Assembly (NCBI GenBank): GCA_017435665.1
Contig: JAFSEP010000048.1
Span: forward strand, 1-60,887
Length of the DNA stretch: 60,887 bases
Direction of reading: 5' to 3'
Source of the DNA: Clostridia bacterium
Lineage (GTDB): Bacteria; Bacillota; Clostridia; Oscillospirales; Acutalibacteraceae
The notes under the pieces are model-generated. The model did no database searches and had not been told where the DNA came from. It saw only the letters and a program-made list of their open reading frames with translations. A program made the translations under genes and the position numbers. Position 1 is the stretch's first letter. Every line of letters begins with the position of its first letter. This document shows, one piece after another, positions 42,372-51,459 of this stretch.

Positions 42372-43118
42372 TCATTCCTTTCCTGTTAACAGTATATCTT
42401 CTTTGGACATAAATCTGATATGCAGTGCTACCCTCAAATACGAGAAGGTCTGCTTTGTTGAATTACTTGACTTGCCTTCTTTTCTGGAATAACAGTTTGT
42501 CGGTGTTTCCGTAAACTTATAGCCAAGTCTGATGGGCTTCAGAACCATTTCGATCAAAATCGGAAAACCGGTCTCTTCGAATCTGATGGATTTATACAGT
42601 TCTGTGGGAGCAATCTGAACCGGAATTGTAAAATCGGTAAGCTTTCTCATATATAGTACAGCCAAAAATTTCTGTGCACAAAAATTCAGAATCTTTCTAA
42701 ATCTCCCGTATCCGTAAAACCTACACCCCTTCATCCAACGAGACAAGGAGTGGATTGCTTCGGGCTCAAGTTTGGCTTTCTCTATAAGTTGCGGAATTAC
42801 AGTTAAATCCAAAGCACCGTCAGAAGCGACCAGCATACAATGAGAGCCCCGAGAAATATCAATGGCATCATTTATACATCCCATAAACGGTCTTTTTTGC
42901 TGAATTGCGACTATAGGGACTTTATCCTGTTCAGATTCAAGTTCTCTAATAACTTGCATTGTTTCAGGAGTTGCTCTGTCGGCATAGCATATTATTATTT
43001 CGCACAAGTCTTCCGCATCACAAAAATCAAGGATCGTTTTTACCGTTTCTCTCAGCGAGTCCGTTTCTGTAACGGCTCCCATCATAATGCTTAACTTCTC
43101 AAACTTCAACATTTCCAC
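42372..43118 (-). CDS. Family 2 glycosyltransferase
   Basis: A 248-residue GT-A fold enzyme of the dolichol-/polyprenol-phosphate sugar synthase type. It opens 'LSIMMGAVTETDSLRETVKT'; 'IIICYADRATPETM' corresponds to the nucleotide-binding strand and 'MLVASDGALDLTVIPQLIEK' to the acceptor/DxD region (here SDGALD). No C-terminal membrane helices are present. With a divergent GtrA flippase and a polytopic protein in the same locus it could make a polyprenyl-phosphate sugar. Confidence 0.82.
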   Translation of the reverse strand: MEMLKFEKLSIMMGAVTETDSLRETVKTILDFCDAEDLCEIIICYADRATPETMQVIRELESEQDKVPIVAIQQKRPFMGCINDAIDISRGSHCMLVASDGALDLTVIPQLIEKAKLEPEAIHSLSRWMKGCRFYGYGRFRKILNFCAQKFLAVLYMRKLTDFTIPVQIAPTELYKSIRFEETGFPILIEMVLKPIRLGYKFTETPTNCYSRKEGKSSNSTKQTFSYLRVALHIRFMSKEDILLTGKE

Positions 43119-43127
43119 TTTTAACGA

Positions 43128-45050
43128 TTACTCCGTTTCTAAGTATGTTATTTCATCTCTCGGATTCACCATAAGAGTAGCGCTGTAACGCTTTCCGAAC
43201 CAAACAAACTCTCTTGCATAATCTGCCCATGAAGAAACTGTTTTTTGTGCCCTTATTCTTAGAACGTTTTTAACTTGCTTCAGCTCTGCCTTTTCTCCTT
43301 CTTCAATCGCCTTAAAGTACGGATAAAAATTATACTCAGATCTTACACAAACCTCTTGTGTATCGATTAATCGGACAAGGCTTGTCTGGTATTTATAAAG
43401 CTCTTCAAACAGCTTATCTTCAATATCAAATTTTTTCAGGAAGGGCTTTATTTCTTCCTTGAAAACTTCAAAATGGTAAGCAAGCTCCAAAAAAGCTCCT
43501 TCCTCAAAATACCATCCGGTTGTTCCGAAAACATCCTTCTGATATGTCCAGTCGGCAGTTTCGACATCGAGCTTACGCTTATACAAATCAAGGAAAAGTG
43601 AATGTATATAGCCCCGACATTCATTATAAATATAATCAAACAGCATACTGTAAAAAACAAAATACGGCACACTTTTTTCTTTGTTAAGATAAACAGCAAA
43701 ATATCTTGTAACACCCAGATGATGGAAGGTTTGCAAAACAACCGAAAACATATAGGCTTTTACCCAGTCTTCCTTGGGCATAGTTTTTGTTCCGGTAATA
43801 ATATCCATATATTCCTGCACTCCGCTGTAGTCAGGATTGTAATGTATACCGAAACTGGGTATTCTGGACACCTCTATACCATATTTTTCTCTGTATTCAG
43901 GCTCACCCATCGGAGAATTGTCATATACCTGACACTCATATACAGTCATGGAATTGCTCTGACCGAATTCAAGCAAATCACATATTCCTTTACAGAAGCT
44001 TTCATAAGTCTCTCCCGGCAATCCCAGAATCAGCCCTGTATATGTGGGAATGCCTGCTTCACTGTAACGTGAATACAAGTCAGAAAAGTGCTCCAGAGTA
44101 AGATTTCTTCTGCCGATATTTTCCAATGTCTGCGAGTCAAGCGTCTGGTAAGCCAGTGTGACACCCTTATCAATGTGATTGCTGTTAAGAATATATCCTG
44201 CTTCAAACACGGTGTCATCACTATCCTTGGCATAACAGGGCTTGAAAACCTCGGGATACCCATATTTTTTGTTCTGCTCGACCACATATCGGGCTATGTC
44301 TACGTCTCTTTCAAGAATACCGAAGTTTGCATCAGCACAATAACAATACCTGATTTTATTTTTCGCAATCCACTCAATTTCCGATTTGATTTTACTAATC
44401 GGAAACTGCCTTATCCTGTGTGTAAAGCACCACTCGCAATAAGAGCAGGTGTATGGACAACCCCTGTTTGTCTCCAATGTAGCGTGAAATTCAACGTCGG
44501 GATATTCCCTGAAGAAGTGCTCAAATATTCCCTCCGTGTACGGAGAAGGGTATTCAGATATATCGGCAGGGTGATATTTATGGGTTGTCACATTTCCGTT
44601 CCCTGTCCGATATGACAAATTGGGAACAAGAGATAAATCCGTCCCGTCGGCCAATGCTTTCAGAAATGCAGCAACGGCCTCTTCACCTTCGTTGTGCACA
44701 AGATAGTCAACAAAATCATATTTATCAAGAAAAGAAGAATCACCCGGCACACTATGTCCGCCAAAAACAATCTTAACATCAGGATAAGCCTTTTTGAGTT
44801 CGGTAGCCAGCTTCTTGTTATACTCCAGATTCCAGACAAAATTAGTAAAACCGACCAGATACGGATTGTCGATGCGTTTTAAAATATCGGGGATTTTTTC
44901 CCTCATACCGATAACATCTGCAATTTCATAGTTTTTAAGAATATCTGCGTCCTTCTTTAAAAAGGCGGCTATACAACCTGCAGAATACGGCAAAAAGCAA
45001 GGAGAGGAATAAGAGAGCGCAACCTGAATCAAATAAATCTTTTTCTTCAT
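43128..45050 (-). CDS. B12-binding-domain radical SAM protein, paralogue A
   Basis: A 640-residue class B radical-SAM protein. The N-terminal ~130 residues form a cobalamin-binding-type Rossmann domain ('PDVKIVFGGHSVPGD', 'DYLVHNEGEEAV'); a DxHxxG His ligand is not evident. The [4Fe-4S] motif is Cys198, Cys202, Cys205 in 'RGCPYTCSYCEWC'. 'YCYCADANFGILERDVDIAR' and 'LILGLPGETYESF' continue the barrel. A ~200-residue C-terminal domain shared with paralogues B and C follows ('YFAVYLNKE', 'YLETE' end). The closest neighbours in sequence are the two genes directly upstream. Substrate unknown; methylation or another SAM-radical reaction is possible. Confidence 0.88.
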   Translation of the reverse strand: MKKKIYLIQVALSYSSPCFLPYSAGCIAAFLKKDADILKNYEIADVIGMREKIPDILKRIDNPYLVGFTNFVWNLEYNKKLATELKKAYPDVKIVFGGHSVPGDSSFLDKYDFVDYLVHNEGEEAVAAFLKALADGTDLSLVPNLSYRTGNGNVTTHKYHPADISEYPSPYTEGIFEHFFREYPDVEFHATLETNRGCPYTCSYCEWCFTHRIRQFPISKIKSEIEWIAKNKIRYCYCADANFGILERDVDIARYVVEQNKKYGYPEVFKPCYAKDSDDTVFEAGYILNSNHIDKGVTLAYQTLDSQTLENIGRRNLTLEHFSDLYSRYSEAGIPTYTGLILGLPGETYESFCKGICDLLEFGQSNSMTVYECQVYDNSPMGEPEYREKYGIEVSRIPSFGIHYNPDYSGVQEYMDIITGTKTMPKEDWVKAYMFSVVLQTFHHLGVTRYFAVYLNKEKSVPYFVFYSMLFDYIYNECRGYIHSLFLDLYKRKLDVETADWTYQKDVFGTTGWYFEEGAFLELAYHFEVFKEEIKPFLKKFDIEDKLFEELYKYQTSLVRLIDTQEVCVRSEYNFYPYFKAIEEGEKAELKQVKNVLRIRAQKTVSSWADYAREFVWFGKRYSATLMVNPRDEITYLETE

Positions 45051-45063
45051 ATTATTCCCCCCC

Positions 45064-46989
45064 TTATTTTTCAGATATATCGTCCTTGTAACTTGCCCAC
45101 CCTATTCTTTCGTACCAAATAACATATTTCGCAAAATCAGGCCAATTGTTATGAAGCTTGCTGTCTCTCAAAACGAGTGTATGCTCCCTACGTACCAAGG
45201 GATGCCATTTATTTACATAGATGTCCGTTACATAGCTATGCACATCATAGTTTAACGAAATCTCTTTTACACTCTCACAAGGTCTTCTTATCACTGCCTT
45301 CTGATATTCAAGCAAATCATCGAAAACAGCTTCGCTTATTTTATAATTCCTCAGATAAGGAATAAATTCTTCATAAACCCTATCGAACTGAGCTAGAAAA
45401 TTAAGTACCGCATACTCATGTTCTTCCCAAAGAACTTCTCCGGTGTAAGAAAACATCATTCTTTCATTATTTCCACCCCGAGACAGTTTTTCAACTTTTT
45501 CCTTAATGTCGAAATATATGCCGGAAACAAATAAATTGGGGTTATCTTCAAAATAATCAATTATCTTATCGTAAAAGGTCTCAAACGGTATTCCGTATTC
45601 ATGGAACAGGTACAATGCAAAAACTCGCAGAAATCCGTTACCGTGCAACGCCTTGACAATATGGCTGAACACAGAGGCTCTTACCCACATATCACGGCTC
45701 ATAGTATTTGTCTCAACAATTATACGATTATACTCCGCTACATCGAATGAAGCATTGTTAAAATGTGGTCTCAAAATTTCTACACGAACCGTCTTAATCC
45801 CGTGCTTCTCGACAAAATCCTTCTGCCCCATAACGGCATTTGGAAGCAGCATACAGTTATAAACCTCAAATACAAAGTGCTGGCCTATTTCAAAAAGCTT
45901 TCCTATACCCTGAATAAAGCTTTCATAGGTTTCTCCGGGCAAACCAAGTATAAGCTCTGAGTATGTTTTCATACCCTCTTTGTTATATGCTTCAAGTAAA
46001 TTTTTATAAAAATCTAAAGAAGAATTTGTTCTTCCTATGTTTTTAAGCACAACAGGCGATAAACTCTGGAATGACAAAGTAGCACCCACTCTGTCAAATT
46101 CGCATTCTTTGAATTTTTTGACAATAGCAAAAACATTCTCGAACTTGTTTTTTGCATAGTTCATTCGCATTCTTTCCGGATATCCTGTTTCTTTCTTTGC
46201 TTTAACAAGTTCATCAGCAATTTCCAAATCTCGATCAAACAAGCCAAAATTAGCATCGGCTCCCCAAACAAAAGCGATTTTATGCTCACACATCCAGCGT
46301 ATTTCTGCTTTTATTCTGTCAAAGGGAAACAGTCTGGTTTTTGCTTTAAGTAATCCCCAGTCACAGTAAGCACACTGATTGGGGCAACCTCGACTTGTTT
46401 CAAGTATTGCATTAAATGTTATTTCGGGATGTGAGGCGACAATGTTGTCAAACCAACCTCCCAGATATGGGGACGGATAGTCAAGAGTGGTCTGCAGAAC
46501 GGTTGCTGTTCTTATAAAATTTCCTGCCTCTGTTCTGAATGAAACATTATTAACTCTCGCAAAATCTCTACCGAGAGCATATGTCTCCAACAGCTCCCTG
46601 ATAGTATCCTCGCCTTCACCGTGACAAAGAACATCTATAAACGGACATTCTTCAAGCAAATCAAAGCTATCGGGAACATCGTGTCCACCAAATACAATAA
46701 GACATTCGGGGTATTTTTTCTTCACAGCTTCAGCAAGACACTTGTTATATTCAGTGCTCCAACAATAACTGGAAAATCCTACAAACGACGGATTTTCCAT
46801 TCGTTCTGCAACCTCTTCTATATTTTCGCGCAAAAATATAAATTCTTTGAAAGCGAAATGTGATTTTACCACATCACTTTGAAAAGCTGAAGCCACTAAA
46901 ATACCTGCAGTATATGGCAAATAGGCGTTCTGTGCTTCTGAGGATGCAGAAACATCCACCTGAACAAAATATACATTTTTCTTCTTCAT
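45064..46989 (-). CDS. B12-binding-domain radical SAM protein, paralogue B
   Basis: A 641-residue paralogue of the flanking radical-SAM proteins. The cobalamin-type domain shows 'CLIVFGGHDVPDSFDLLEEC' and 'VLCHGEGEDTIREL'. The cluster motif is Cys202, Cys206, Cys209 in 'SRGCPNQCAYCDWG', followed by 'FVWGADANFGLFDRDLEIAD', 'NIGRTNSSLDFYKNLLEAY' and 'LILGLPGETYESFIQG'. The C-terminal extension parallels that of A and C. It overlaps paralogue C's stop by 4 bp and lies 13 bp before A, so the three are co-translated as a set. Confidence 0.88.
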   Translation of the reverse strand: MKKKNVYFVQVDVSASSEAQNAYLPYTAGILVASAFQSDVVKSHFAFKEFIFLRENIEEVAERMENPSFVGFSSYCWSTEYNKCLAEAVKKKYPECLIVFGGHDVPDSFDLLEECPFIDVLCHGEGEDTIRELLETYALGRDFARVNNVSFRTEAGNFIRTATVLQTTLDYPSPYLGGWFDNIVASHPEITFNAILETSRGCPNQCAYCDWGLLKAKTRLFPFDRIKAEIRWMCEHKIAFVWGADANFGLFDRDLEIADELVKAKKETGYPERMRMNYAKNKFENVFAIVKKFKECEFDRVGATLSFQSLSPVVLKNIGRTNSSLDFYKNLLEAYNKEGMKTYSELILGLPGETYESFIQGIGKLFEIGQHFVFEVYNCMLLPNAVMGQKDFVEKHGIKTVRVEILRPHFNNASFDVAEYNRIIVETNTMSRDMWVRASVFSHIVKALHGNGFLRVFALYLFHEYGIPFETFYDKIIDYFEDNPNLFVSGIYFDIKEKVEKLSRGGNNERMMFSYTGEVLWEEHEYAVLNFLAQFDRVYEEFIPYLRNYKISEAVFDDLLEYQKAVIRRPCESVKEISLNYDVHSYVTDIYVNKWHPLVRREHTLVLRDSKLHNNWPDFAKYVIWYERIGWASYKDDISEK

Positions 46990-48914
46990 TTTCCACTCAC
47001 CTCTTTTTCCACTTGTACTTCTTTTATATAAGTGCTTCTACCATTTTTTCTTCCGTACCATGCAATAACTTTTGAAAACTCTTCCCAATTTTCAAACATT
47101 TCACCGTTGGCAGAAACGGTTTCCTCTGAGCATTCAAGCTCCTGCTTTTTCCCTTCTATAATACCAACAAAATACTCAGTAAAATTATATCGAACATTAA
47201 ATCTGCAATTCTGTTCATACGGATGTTTCATAATCCTTCGCTGAAATTTCATCATTTCTGCAAAAACTTCATAATCAATGTTGAAATTTCTAAGAAAAGG
47301 TATGATTTCACTGTAAAAGTCATCCAACTCATAAACAATACAGAGATAAGCATACTCCTCAAAGGGCCACTGTACCTTACCGAATCTTTCGTCGCAACAG
47401 CTGAGCGTCCCTTTTTCCTGAAGAACATCATCAAGATAAGAATCAATTCTGTCAAACACCCTTCCTCCTACGGTATCGGGGTTTGAGAGAAAAAACTCAA
47501 GAAGGGATGTGTAGAAAGCCTTATACGAGCAAATGCCCTCATTATAGAGATAAAGGGCAAAAAACTGCAGAAGCCCCATATGATGAAATGCCTGGACGGT
47601 ATAAGAAAACAAATTCATCTTCTTCCACTCGTCGGTGTTCATAGAATAGGTTGAGGTCACAACCTGAGACCACTCCTGAATATCATCGTCGTCATCAGGC
47701 TCACGATGCGGTTGATTCAAAGGAATGCGTGAAGTTTTTATCCCATATTTTTCAACATAGTCCTCCTGACCCATTATAGAGCAAGGCAACCATTCGCAGT
47801 TGTGTATATATATGGAGTTGTGCTGACCGAGAACAAGGAGTCGGTCTATACCGTCAACTATACTCTCGTAGGTTTCTCCGGGGAGTCCGAGAATAAGCTC
47901 GGTATATGTAGATACCCCTGCCTCATTATAAAGAGCCATTAACTCAGAATAGTAATCGATGCTGATATTCTCTCTGCATATATTTTTCAGAACAGCCTCG
48001 CTCATTGACTGAAAAGAAAGAGTAATCCCTCTGTTCATATCCGCTCTCTCAAGGTTCATTCCTATATCAAAAACACGTTTACTGCTGTTTTTTGCATAAG
48101 ATGTCTGAAATCTAACGGGATATCCTGTCTTTTTCTTTGCTTTAACAACTTTGTCGGCTATTTCCTCATCACGGGGAAACATACCGAAATTGGAATCTGC
48201 CGAACCTAATACACAGATCTTATTTTTCATAACCCAGTCAATTTCACCAAAAATGCGCTCAATGGGAAACTTTCGGATTTTCGATTTCATATTACTCCAG
48301 TCACAGTAAGCGCAGGAATTGGGACATCCTCTTGAGGTTTCGATAAGAGCCATAAATTCCGTATCGGGATTTTCTTCGATGATCTTATCAAAATAACCCT
48401 CGAGGTACGGCGACGGGAAATTGCATTCAGATGAAATTTCCTCAGGATTTGTAATAATGCCTTTTTCGGTTCTCACAGATATACCCGGTATTTTTTCAAT
48501 GTTCTCAAGCCCTGTTATACCTCGCATAAGCTTGCGGAAAATTATTTCGCCCTCACCGTGAAGAAGATAATCAATATACGGACATTCTTCAAGCATACCC
48601 CCTCCGGGAGCCACGTGGTGTCCGCCGAAAATTATTACGCATTCGGGATACTTTTCCTTTATCAGCCTTGCCAATGTCTTGTTGTAATTGCAGTTCCATA
48701 TATACGTGGAGAATGCTGCAACGGCAGGCTCCTCAATCTGAGCCATCACTTTATCCGGACTTTCTCTGAGGAAAAAAATTCTTTCAAGCTCAAAGCTCTC
48801 CGCCACATCCACGTCAGCGAAAGCATATGCCGCAAGCTGTCCTGCAGTATAGGGTATGTGGGCAGATTTGCCGTAAGGATAATTCACCTGAAAGAAATAA
48901 AGCTTCTTTTTCAT
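46986..48914 (-). CDS. B12-binding-domain radical SAM protein, paralogue C
   Basis: A 642-residue paralogue and first gene of the operon. The cobalamin-type domain has 'CVIIFGGHHVAPGGGMLEEC' and 'LLHGEGEIIFR'. The cluster motif is Cys197, Cys201, Cys204 in 'SRGCPNSCAYCDWS', followed by 'VLGSADSNFGMFPRDEEIAD' and 'LILGLPGETYESIVDG'. ATG at 48914 has AGGAGG upstream; the longer frame begins at the transcription start and is not used. The strong promoter at 48957-48985 drives the operon. The triplication suggests related but distinct reactions on one product. Confidence 0.88.
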   Translation of the reverse strand: MKKKLYFFQVNYPYGKSAHIPYTAGQLAAYAFADVDVAESFELERIFFLRESPDKVMAQIEEPAVAAFSTYIWNCNYNKTLARLIKEKYPECVIIFGGHHVAPGGGMLEECPYIDYLLHGEGEIIFRKLMRGITGLENIEKIPGISVRTEKGIITNPEEISSECNFPSPYLEGYFDKIIEENPDTEFMALIETSRGCPNSCAYCDWSNMKSKIRKFPIERIFGEIDWVMKNKICVLGSADSNFGMFPRDEEIADKVVKAKKKTGYPVRFQTSYAKNSSKRVFDIGMNLERADMNRGITLSFQSMSEAVLKNICRENISIDYYSELMALYNEAGVSTYTELILGLPGETYESIVDGIDRLLVLGQHNSIYIHNCEWLPCSIMGQEDYVEKYGIKTSRIPLNQPHREPDDDDDIQEWSQVVTSTYSMNTDEWKKMNLFSYTVQAFHHMGLLQFFALYLYNEGICSYKAFYTSLLEFFLSNPDTVGGRVFDRIDSYLDDVLQEKGTLSCCDERFGKVQWPFEEYAYLCIVYELDDFYSEIIPFLRNFNIDYEVFAEMMKFQRRIMKHPYEQNCRFNVRYNFTEYFVGIIEGKKQELECSEETVSANGEMFENWEEFSKVIAWYGRKNGRSTYIKEVQVEKEVSGK

Positions 48915-48956
48915 CAGCCCACACCTCCTGAAAATAATCATACTAACTGACACTAC

Positions 48957-48985
48957 ATTATAACATTTCGCATATACTAAGTCAA
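48957..48985 (-). promoter_or_regulatory. Promoter of the radical-SAM operon
   Basis: Minus-strand TTGACT (48980-48985), 17-bp spacer, TATAAT (48957-48962), a strong vegetative promoter with a short leader of about 35 nt. Confidence 0.8.
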
Positions 48986-49016
48986 CCGAAAATCCATTAA
49001 GAACTTTTTAATCGGG

Positions 49017-49045
49017 TTGAAAATCTTATTTTTTCGTGTTAATAT
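49017..49045 (+). promoter_or_regulatory. Promoter of the GtrA gene
   Basis: TTGAAA (49017-49022), 17-bp spacer, TAATAT (49040-49045), back to back with the radical-SAM promoter. Confidence 0.55.
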
Positions 49046-49110
49046 ACTCATCAGACAGATGTCTGCTGCCGGTCCGGAAGCTGATTAACCAATATCGGAG
49101 AAATATAAAT

Positions 49111-49587
49111 ATGATTAAACGCATCATCAGTCTGTTAAAAAAGAATACGGAGTTCATTCTCTACGCCTTTTTCGGAGTAATTACTGCCCTTATAAGCTTT
49201 TCGGTGTTTTACCTCTGCAATATGCTGTTCGGCAACGACTTTTATCTTCTGAACAATACAGTTGCTTGGTTTTGTGCCGTCACCTTTGCCTGCTTCACAA
49301 ACAAATTTTTTGTATTCAAATCCGAAAGCCTCGAGCCAAAGGTTATAATAAGGGAGATTGTTGTTTTTTATTCATCAAGAATTATGACCCTCGCCATCGA
49401 GGAAATCGGTCTGTGGGTTCTTGTTGAGGGTCTGAATATGAAGCAGCTTTGCTTTGTCATATTTACATTTGAAATCACGGGACATCTGATTTCAAAGGGT
49501 ATAGTGGGAATAATATCTGTGACCATCAACTATCTGTTCAGCAAATTTATAACATTTGCAAAGAAAAGCAAAAATACAGACTCCTGA
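49111..49587 (+). CDS. GtrA-family membrane protein (putative polyprenyl-phosphate sugar flippase)
   Basis: A 158-residue protein with four membrane helices typical of GtrA ('FILYAFFGVITALISFSVFY' to 'VTINYLFSKFITFAKK'). 'TFACFTNKFFVFKSE' is the conserved GtrA block, with the Asn-Lys pair. GtrA members are thought to flip undecaprenyl-phosphate-linked sugars across the membrane. It is divergent from the radical-SAM/GT2 operon, which supplies a GT2 enzyme and polytopic protein, the usual partners. ATG at 49111 has GGAG upstream; an earlier in-frame start overlaps the promoter. Confidence 0.85.
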   Translation: MIKRIISLLKKNTEFILYAFFGVITALISFSVFYLCNMLFGNDFYLLNNTVAWFCAVTFACFTNKFFVFKSESLEPKVIIREIVVFYSSRIMTLAIEEIGLWVLVEGLNMKQLCFVIFTFEITGHLISKGIVGIISVTINYLFSKFITFAKKSKNTDS

Positions 49588-49598
49588 AAACCAAAAAT

Positions 49599-49650
49599 AA
49601 GACCCTGCTGTAAAAGAACGCCAAGTGCGTGTTTACAGTAGGGTCTTTCT
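49599..49650. terminator. Bidirectional terminator
   Basis: AAGACCCT..CTGTAAA pairs with TTTACAG..AGGGTCTTT between the convergent GtrA and NimA-like genes, with T's on each strand. Confidence 0.75.
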
Positions 49651-50138
49651 CACTTTTCCGGCATGGGCCTGTGCTTGGCCGTGTAATCAATTACATCAAT
49701 TCTTATTATTCCTACGACAGATGCCAGCTTTTCATTGAATTCAAAATGCTTATCCGTCTGTGTTTTCATAAGAATTGAAAGTGCCTTCTGCTTTTCCGAA
49801 ACATCCTCAATAATATGAGCAATGCCTCTGCCCATAAGTGATGAATAGCTGATTCCGTAACGGCAGGCAACATCACCCTCAAAAGGCACCAGATCACATT
49901 CCATTTCGAAGCATACCTTGGGATTTTTCCTTATAAGGTCATACTTTCTGCCCCTGAGTGCTCCGTGGAGCCAGATTGTAAGCTTGTCATCCTCAAAGGT
50001 GTATCCGTAATTCATCGGCACGATATATGGCTCGTCACCGTCAACCAGTCCCAGATGCATAACCTTCGCCTTGTCAAGAATTTCTAAAATTTTATCCCTG
50101 TCCGTAACAAGTCTTTCACGTCTTGTAAGTCCGTTCAT
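49650..50138 (-). CDS. Pyridoxamine 5'-phosphate oxidase-family flavoprotein (NimA-like)
   Basis: A 162-residue split-barrel flavin-binding protein. 'KVMHLGLVDGDEPYIVPMNY' (about 25-44), 'LTIWLHGALRGRKYDLIRKN' and 'VCFEMECD' match the NimA group, which is linked with 5-nitroimidazole reduction and resistance in anaerobes; most genomic members have no proven role. A promoter lies directly upstream (50172-50200), bounded by a 44-bp palindrome. Confidence 0.85.
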   Translation of the reverse strand: MNGLTRRERLVTDRDKILEILDKAKVMHLGLVDGDEPYIVPMNYGYTFEDDKLTIWLHGALRGRKYDLIRKNPKVCFEMECDLVPFEGDVACRYGISYSSLMGRGIAHIIEDVSEKQKALSILMKTQTDKHFEFNEKLASVVGIIRIDVIDYTAKHRPMPEK

Positions 50139-50171
50139 AATATCCTCTCCTTGAAAATACTGCTTTTAAGT

Positions 50172-50200
50172 ATTATATCACATCAAAGTCCCTGACGCAA
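50172..50200 (-). promoter_or_regulatory. Promoter of the NimA-like gene
   Basis: Minus-strand TTGCGT (50195-50200), 17-bp spacer ending TGTGA, TATAAT (50172-50177). Confidence 0.65.
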
Positions 50201-50201
50201 T

Positions 50202-50245
50202 ATCTCCCTATAACTATACCTGCGCAGGTATAATTATAGGGAGAT
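50202..50245. terminator. 44-bp near-perfect palindrome, probable terminator
   Basis: Arms of 22 nt (ATCTCCCTATAA and on to the centre TGCGCA) pair with a single mismatch. T's follow on the plus strand only. On the minus strand it lies just after the 200-residue membrane protein gene and just before the NimA-like promoter, so it may end that transcript or act as an operator. Confidence 0.55.
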
Positions 50246-50253
50246 AGTTTTAT

Positions 50254-50856
50254 TCATTTTCGGACGTACTGCTCCGTTTCTGCTTTAATCCACGGGGTGA
50301 AATTAACCGCAAGCAAAAACATCTCTATAAGTGCAAGGGGTATCATTTCCATTAAGGCGCTCTTTCCCACAAAAGCAAATATCAAAACAAAGGAAGCAAG
50401 TATCAGAAAGGTGCATACGGTGAGAAGGTCAAATTTCGGGTGCTTCCTTCTGTTTATAATAAAGAACAAAGCAACCGAAGCCACCGTAAATGCAATAAAG
50501 CAGCCTGTGGCTATCCAATGAGTAAGTCTTTTCGGATTCCAGTCCTCTATGCTGTGTCCCAGAGTCAAAGCTACAAGTGCCATACTTGCAACTCCGAGAG
50601 CCCCCAGCACCGTCAGAAATCTGCTTTTCATTGCAAATCTTCCGTACATATACTGCGTATTGATAAATATTCCTCCTGAGGTGAGTGCTCCCCAGAGCCA
50701 GAAGTAAAGCTTTCTGTTTTCACAGAGAAGCGAAAGTGTCCCTGTTTCGGATGCAGGGTTGTTTCCCCACATAAACGGCAATACCAGTCCGTAAACAAGA
50801 GCACAGAATAAAACGATTATGCAAATGCCCTTATCGAGCTTTTTGCAGGATTTCAA
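50254..50856 (-). CDS. Uncharacterised six-helix membrane protein
   Basis: A 200-residue protein with about six hydrophobic helices, resembling DUF998-type or frpC-like small membrane proteins; I cannot assign a family with confidence. The start is the TTG at 50856, eight bases after GGAGG; the longer frame has no ribosome site. 'TLGHSIEDWNPKRLTHW' between helices three and four may be a functional loop. It stands alone on the minus strand. Confidence 0.6.
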   Translation of the reverse strand: MKSCKKLDKGICIIVLFCALVYGLVLPFMWGNNPASETGTLSLLCENRKLYFWLWGALTSGGIFINTQYMYGRFAMKSRFLTVLGALGVASMALVALTLGHSIEDWNPKRLTHWIATGCFIAFTVASVALFFIINRRKHPKFDLLTVCTFLILASFVLIFAFVGKSALMEMIPLALIEMFLLAVNFTPWIKAETEQYVRK

Positions 50857-50976
50857 AGTGCTTTCCCTCCTGTTATTTTTCGTTTTTGTAATTTTATACC
50901 GAAAACGGATTTCTGTCAATGATTACGAAGACAAAGAATCTGCCGGCTTGTGCCGGCAAGAGAAATCAATGCTATT

Positions 50977-51378
50977 TCAAAATTTAATTTTATGCTCTGC
51001 AATCCACCTTGTGCTCCAGCGATCATACTCACCGTCGCAATTCGGATAATTGTCAACCGTTTCTGTGTGTCCGAAGCTTATTACAAAGGCACCGTCCTTC
51101 ATTTCAAACCTGAATTCAAGGTATTTCTCCCCGGTTTCATCAAAGGAAGCAATCGGATTATTGCCGTAATCATACAGATTTACCCCACCCCTATCAGAGA
51201 TTTCCGCCTTATATCCCTTGCAGGAGAATTTATTCAGGATTTCCCCCGACAGCTTAATCTCGTACTCACAGGGTTCAATAATAAGGCGCACCCTTTCTTC
51301 TTCGCCGAATACGGCCGGGCTGTCCGTTGCGTCCGGATAGTAATTGCCACCCTTGAAGGAATAGATATATTCTTTCAT
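50977..51378 (-). CDS. Small protein of unknown function
   Basis: A 133-residue acidic soluble protein, unrecognised. It has a beta-rich look ('VRLIIEPCEYEIKLSG', 'KYLEFRFEMKDGAFVISFGH') and no signal or membrane segment. ATG at 51378 has AGGGAGGG upstream. Short homologues of this kind are common hypothetical proteins in Clostridia. It is divergent from the large surface-protein gene. Confidence 0.6.
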   Translation of the reverse strand: MKEYIYSFKGGNYYPDATDSPAVFGEEERVRLIIEPCEYEIKLSGEILNKFSCKGYKAEISDRGGVNLYDYGNNPIASFDETGEKYLEFRFEMKDGAFVISFGHTETVDNYPNCDGEYDRWSTRWIAEHKIKF

Positions 51379-51459
51379 AAAACTCCCTCCCTTTTCGCTT
51401 GTATTATACACCATAATCAAGAAATTTTCAATGTACGGAAAAGGATTTTCTGCTTCCGA

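Noticed and set aside
39284-48914. RiPP biosynthetic cluster
   Set aside because: No short precursor-like frame with a ribosome site lies in the gaps, and no leader-binding, protease or RRE domain is visible; glycan or lipid modification fits better.
48915-49110. Extended N-termini of paralogue C (from 48953) and GtrA (from 49036)
   Set aside because: Both extensions begin at or before predicted transcription starts and lack ribosome sites; the inner ATGs have good ones.
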